5,753 nt of DNA, from NCBI GenBank assembly GCA_945869935.1, contig CAMBSA010000144.1, forward strand, positions 1 to 5,753, read 5' to 3'. Within the stretch, counting starts at the first letter, position 1. Every line of letters begins with the position of its first letter. Shown in pieces: positions 5,590 through 5,753 of the stretch. The notes under the pieces were generated by a model, which made no database searches, had not been told where the DNA came from, and saw nothing but the letters and a program-made list of their open reading frames with translations. Made by a program: the position numbers and the translations under genes. The stretch is from Bordetella parapertussis (GTDB taxonomy: Bacteria > Pseudomonadota > Gammaproteobacteria > Burkholderiales > SG8-39).

Positions 5590-5753
5590 TCAATCCTCTG
5601 TGAGGGTAAGTCGATCGTCCTGATCGATCAGGAAAATACGATAGTCGTTGACGTTCGTGCGCGTTGGGCCGGTGATGAACAGTCCCCCTGCCGCGTCAAA
5701 TACGTCGTAAGCGTTGTTGGCATCCAGCGCAAGGCGAGGATCGATACCCCCCT
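5590..5753 (-). CDS. Glycerate 2-kinase (MOFRL family), C-terminal fragment cut by the window edge
   Basis: MOFRL-family glycerate kinases (named GckA or TtuD in different species, and often misannotated as hydroxypyruvate reductase) phosphorylate D-glycerate to 2-phosphoglycerate using ATP. This occurs in the cytosol, in serine-cycle, tartrate or glyoxylate metabolism. Only the last 53 codons are visible, ending in TGA (5592-5590). They read LALDANNAYDVFDAAGGLFITGPTRTNVNDYRIFLID, which carries the typical C-terminal MOFRL signature: NxAYxxF, then GPTxTNVND(Y/F/L)R. The N-terminal part lies to the right of the window, so catalytic residues there cannot be checked. The next gene starts 2 nt later. 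A perfect 16-bp palindrome overlaps the codons for IDQ near the end. Confidence 0.85.
   Translation of the reverse strand, partial: GGIDPRLALDANNAYDVFDAAGGLFITGPTRTNVNDYRIFLIDQDDRLTLTED
5618..5633. repeat. Perfect 16-bp palindrome near the 3' end of the glycerate kinase gene
   Basis: TCCTGATCGATCAGGA is its own reverse complement. In the minus-strand mRNA it could fold as a 6-bp stem with loop UCGA, about 30 nt upstream of the start of the small downstream gene. It may be a protein-binding site, an RNA hairpin acting on the gene junction, or chance. Confidence 0.5.

Noticed and set aside
5591..5593. TTG as the start codon of the small minus-strand gene
   Set aside because: The SD AGAGGA would directly abut it; the ATG six bases downstream is correctly spaced.
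5306..5623. 105-codon + strand open frame opposite the small minus-strand gene
   Set aside because: The minus-strand frame has a good SD, a 2-nt junction with glycerate kinase and a plausible fold; the + frame crosses that junction and lacks support.
1..5753. Mobile elements, CRISPR, tRNA or rRNA genes, phage or defence systems
   Set aside because: None seen: no spaced repeat array, no transposase or integrase frame, no tRNA-like cloverleaf noticed; the window is almost fully occupied by core genes.

Overview
This window is the distal part of the spc ribosomal-protein operon followed by the complete alpha operon, all on the + strand, and then a short convergent region and the edge of an unrelated minus-strand locus. 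The protein sequences (SecY, S11, RpoA, L17) look proteobacterial. I place the organism in the Betaproteobacteria because of infA between secY and rpmJ, the SecY wording and the moderately GC-rich DNA. This is an inference from remembered family sequences; no search was run.

Layout: rplO (L15, 3' part only, 1-375), secY (397-1728), infA (1747-1965), rpmJ (L36, 37 aa, 1998-2111), a roughly 100-nt gap with a good candidate sigma70 promoter (TATAAT at 2132-2137) and a short leader, rpsM (S13, 2212-2592), rpsK (S11, 2625-3029), rpsD (S4, 3062-3691), rpoA (RNA polymerase alpha, 3746-4729), rplQ (L17, 4763-5152), and a strong intrinsic terminator (5177-5205). On the minus strand, entering from the right edge, are the last 53 codons of a MOFRL-family glycerate 2-kinase (5590-5753) and, 2 nt after it, a 110-aa uncharacterised DUF4286-like protein (5255-5587).

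The + strand genes supply translation (L15, L36, S13, S11, S4, L17, IF-1), transcription (alpha subunit) and membrane protein export (SecY). In relatives S4 represses the alpha operon, so the rpmJ-rpsM leader is where such control would be expected. The rpsD-rpoA junction carries an 8-bp inverted repeat that spans the rpsD stop codon and could affect how much alpha is made relative to S4.

The region is conserved core genome and I found no sign of an undescribed system. The most useful second looks are the promoter and leader before rpsM, the inverted repeat between rpsD and rpoA, three unusually perfect palindromes or hairpins inside genes (secY, infA, glycerate kinase), the absence of a Shine-Dalgarno sequence before secY, the zinc-binding forms of S4 and L36, the S13 tail, and the small protein coupled to glycerate kinase.
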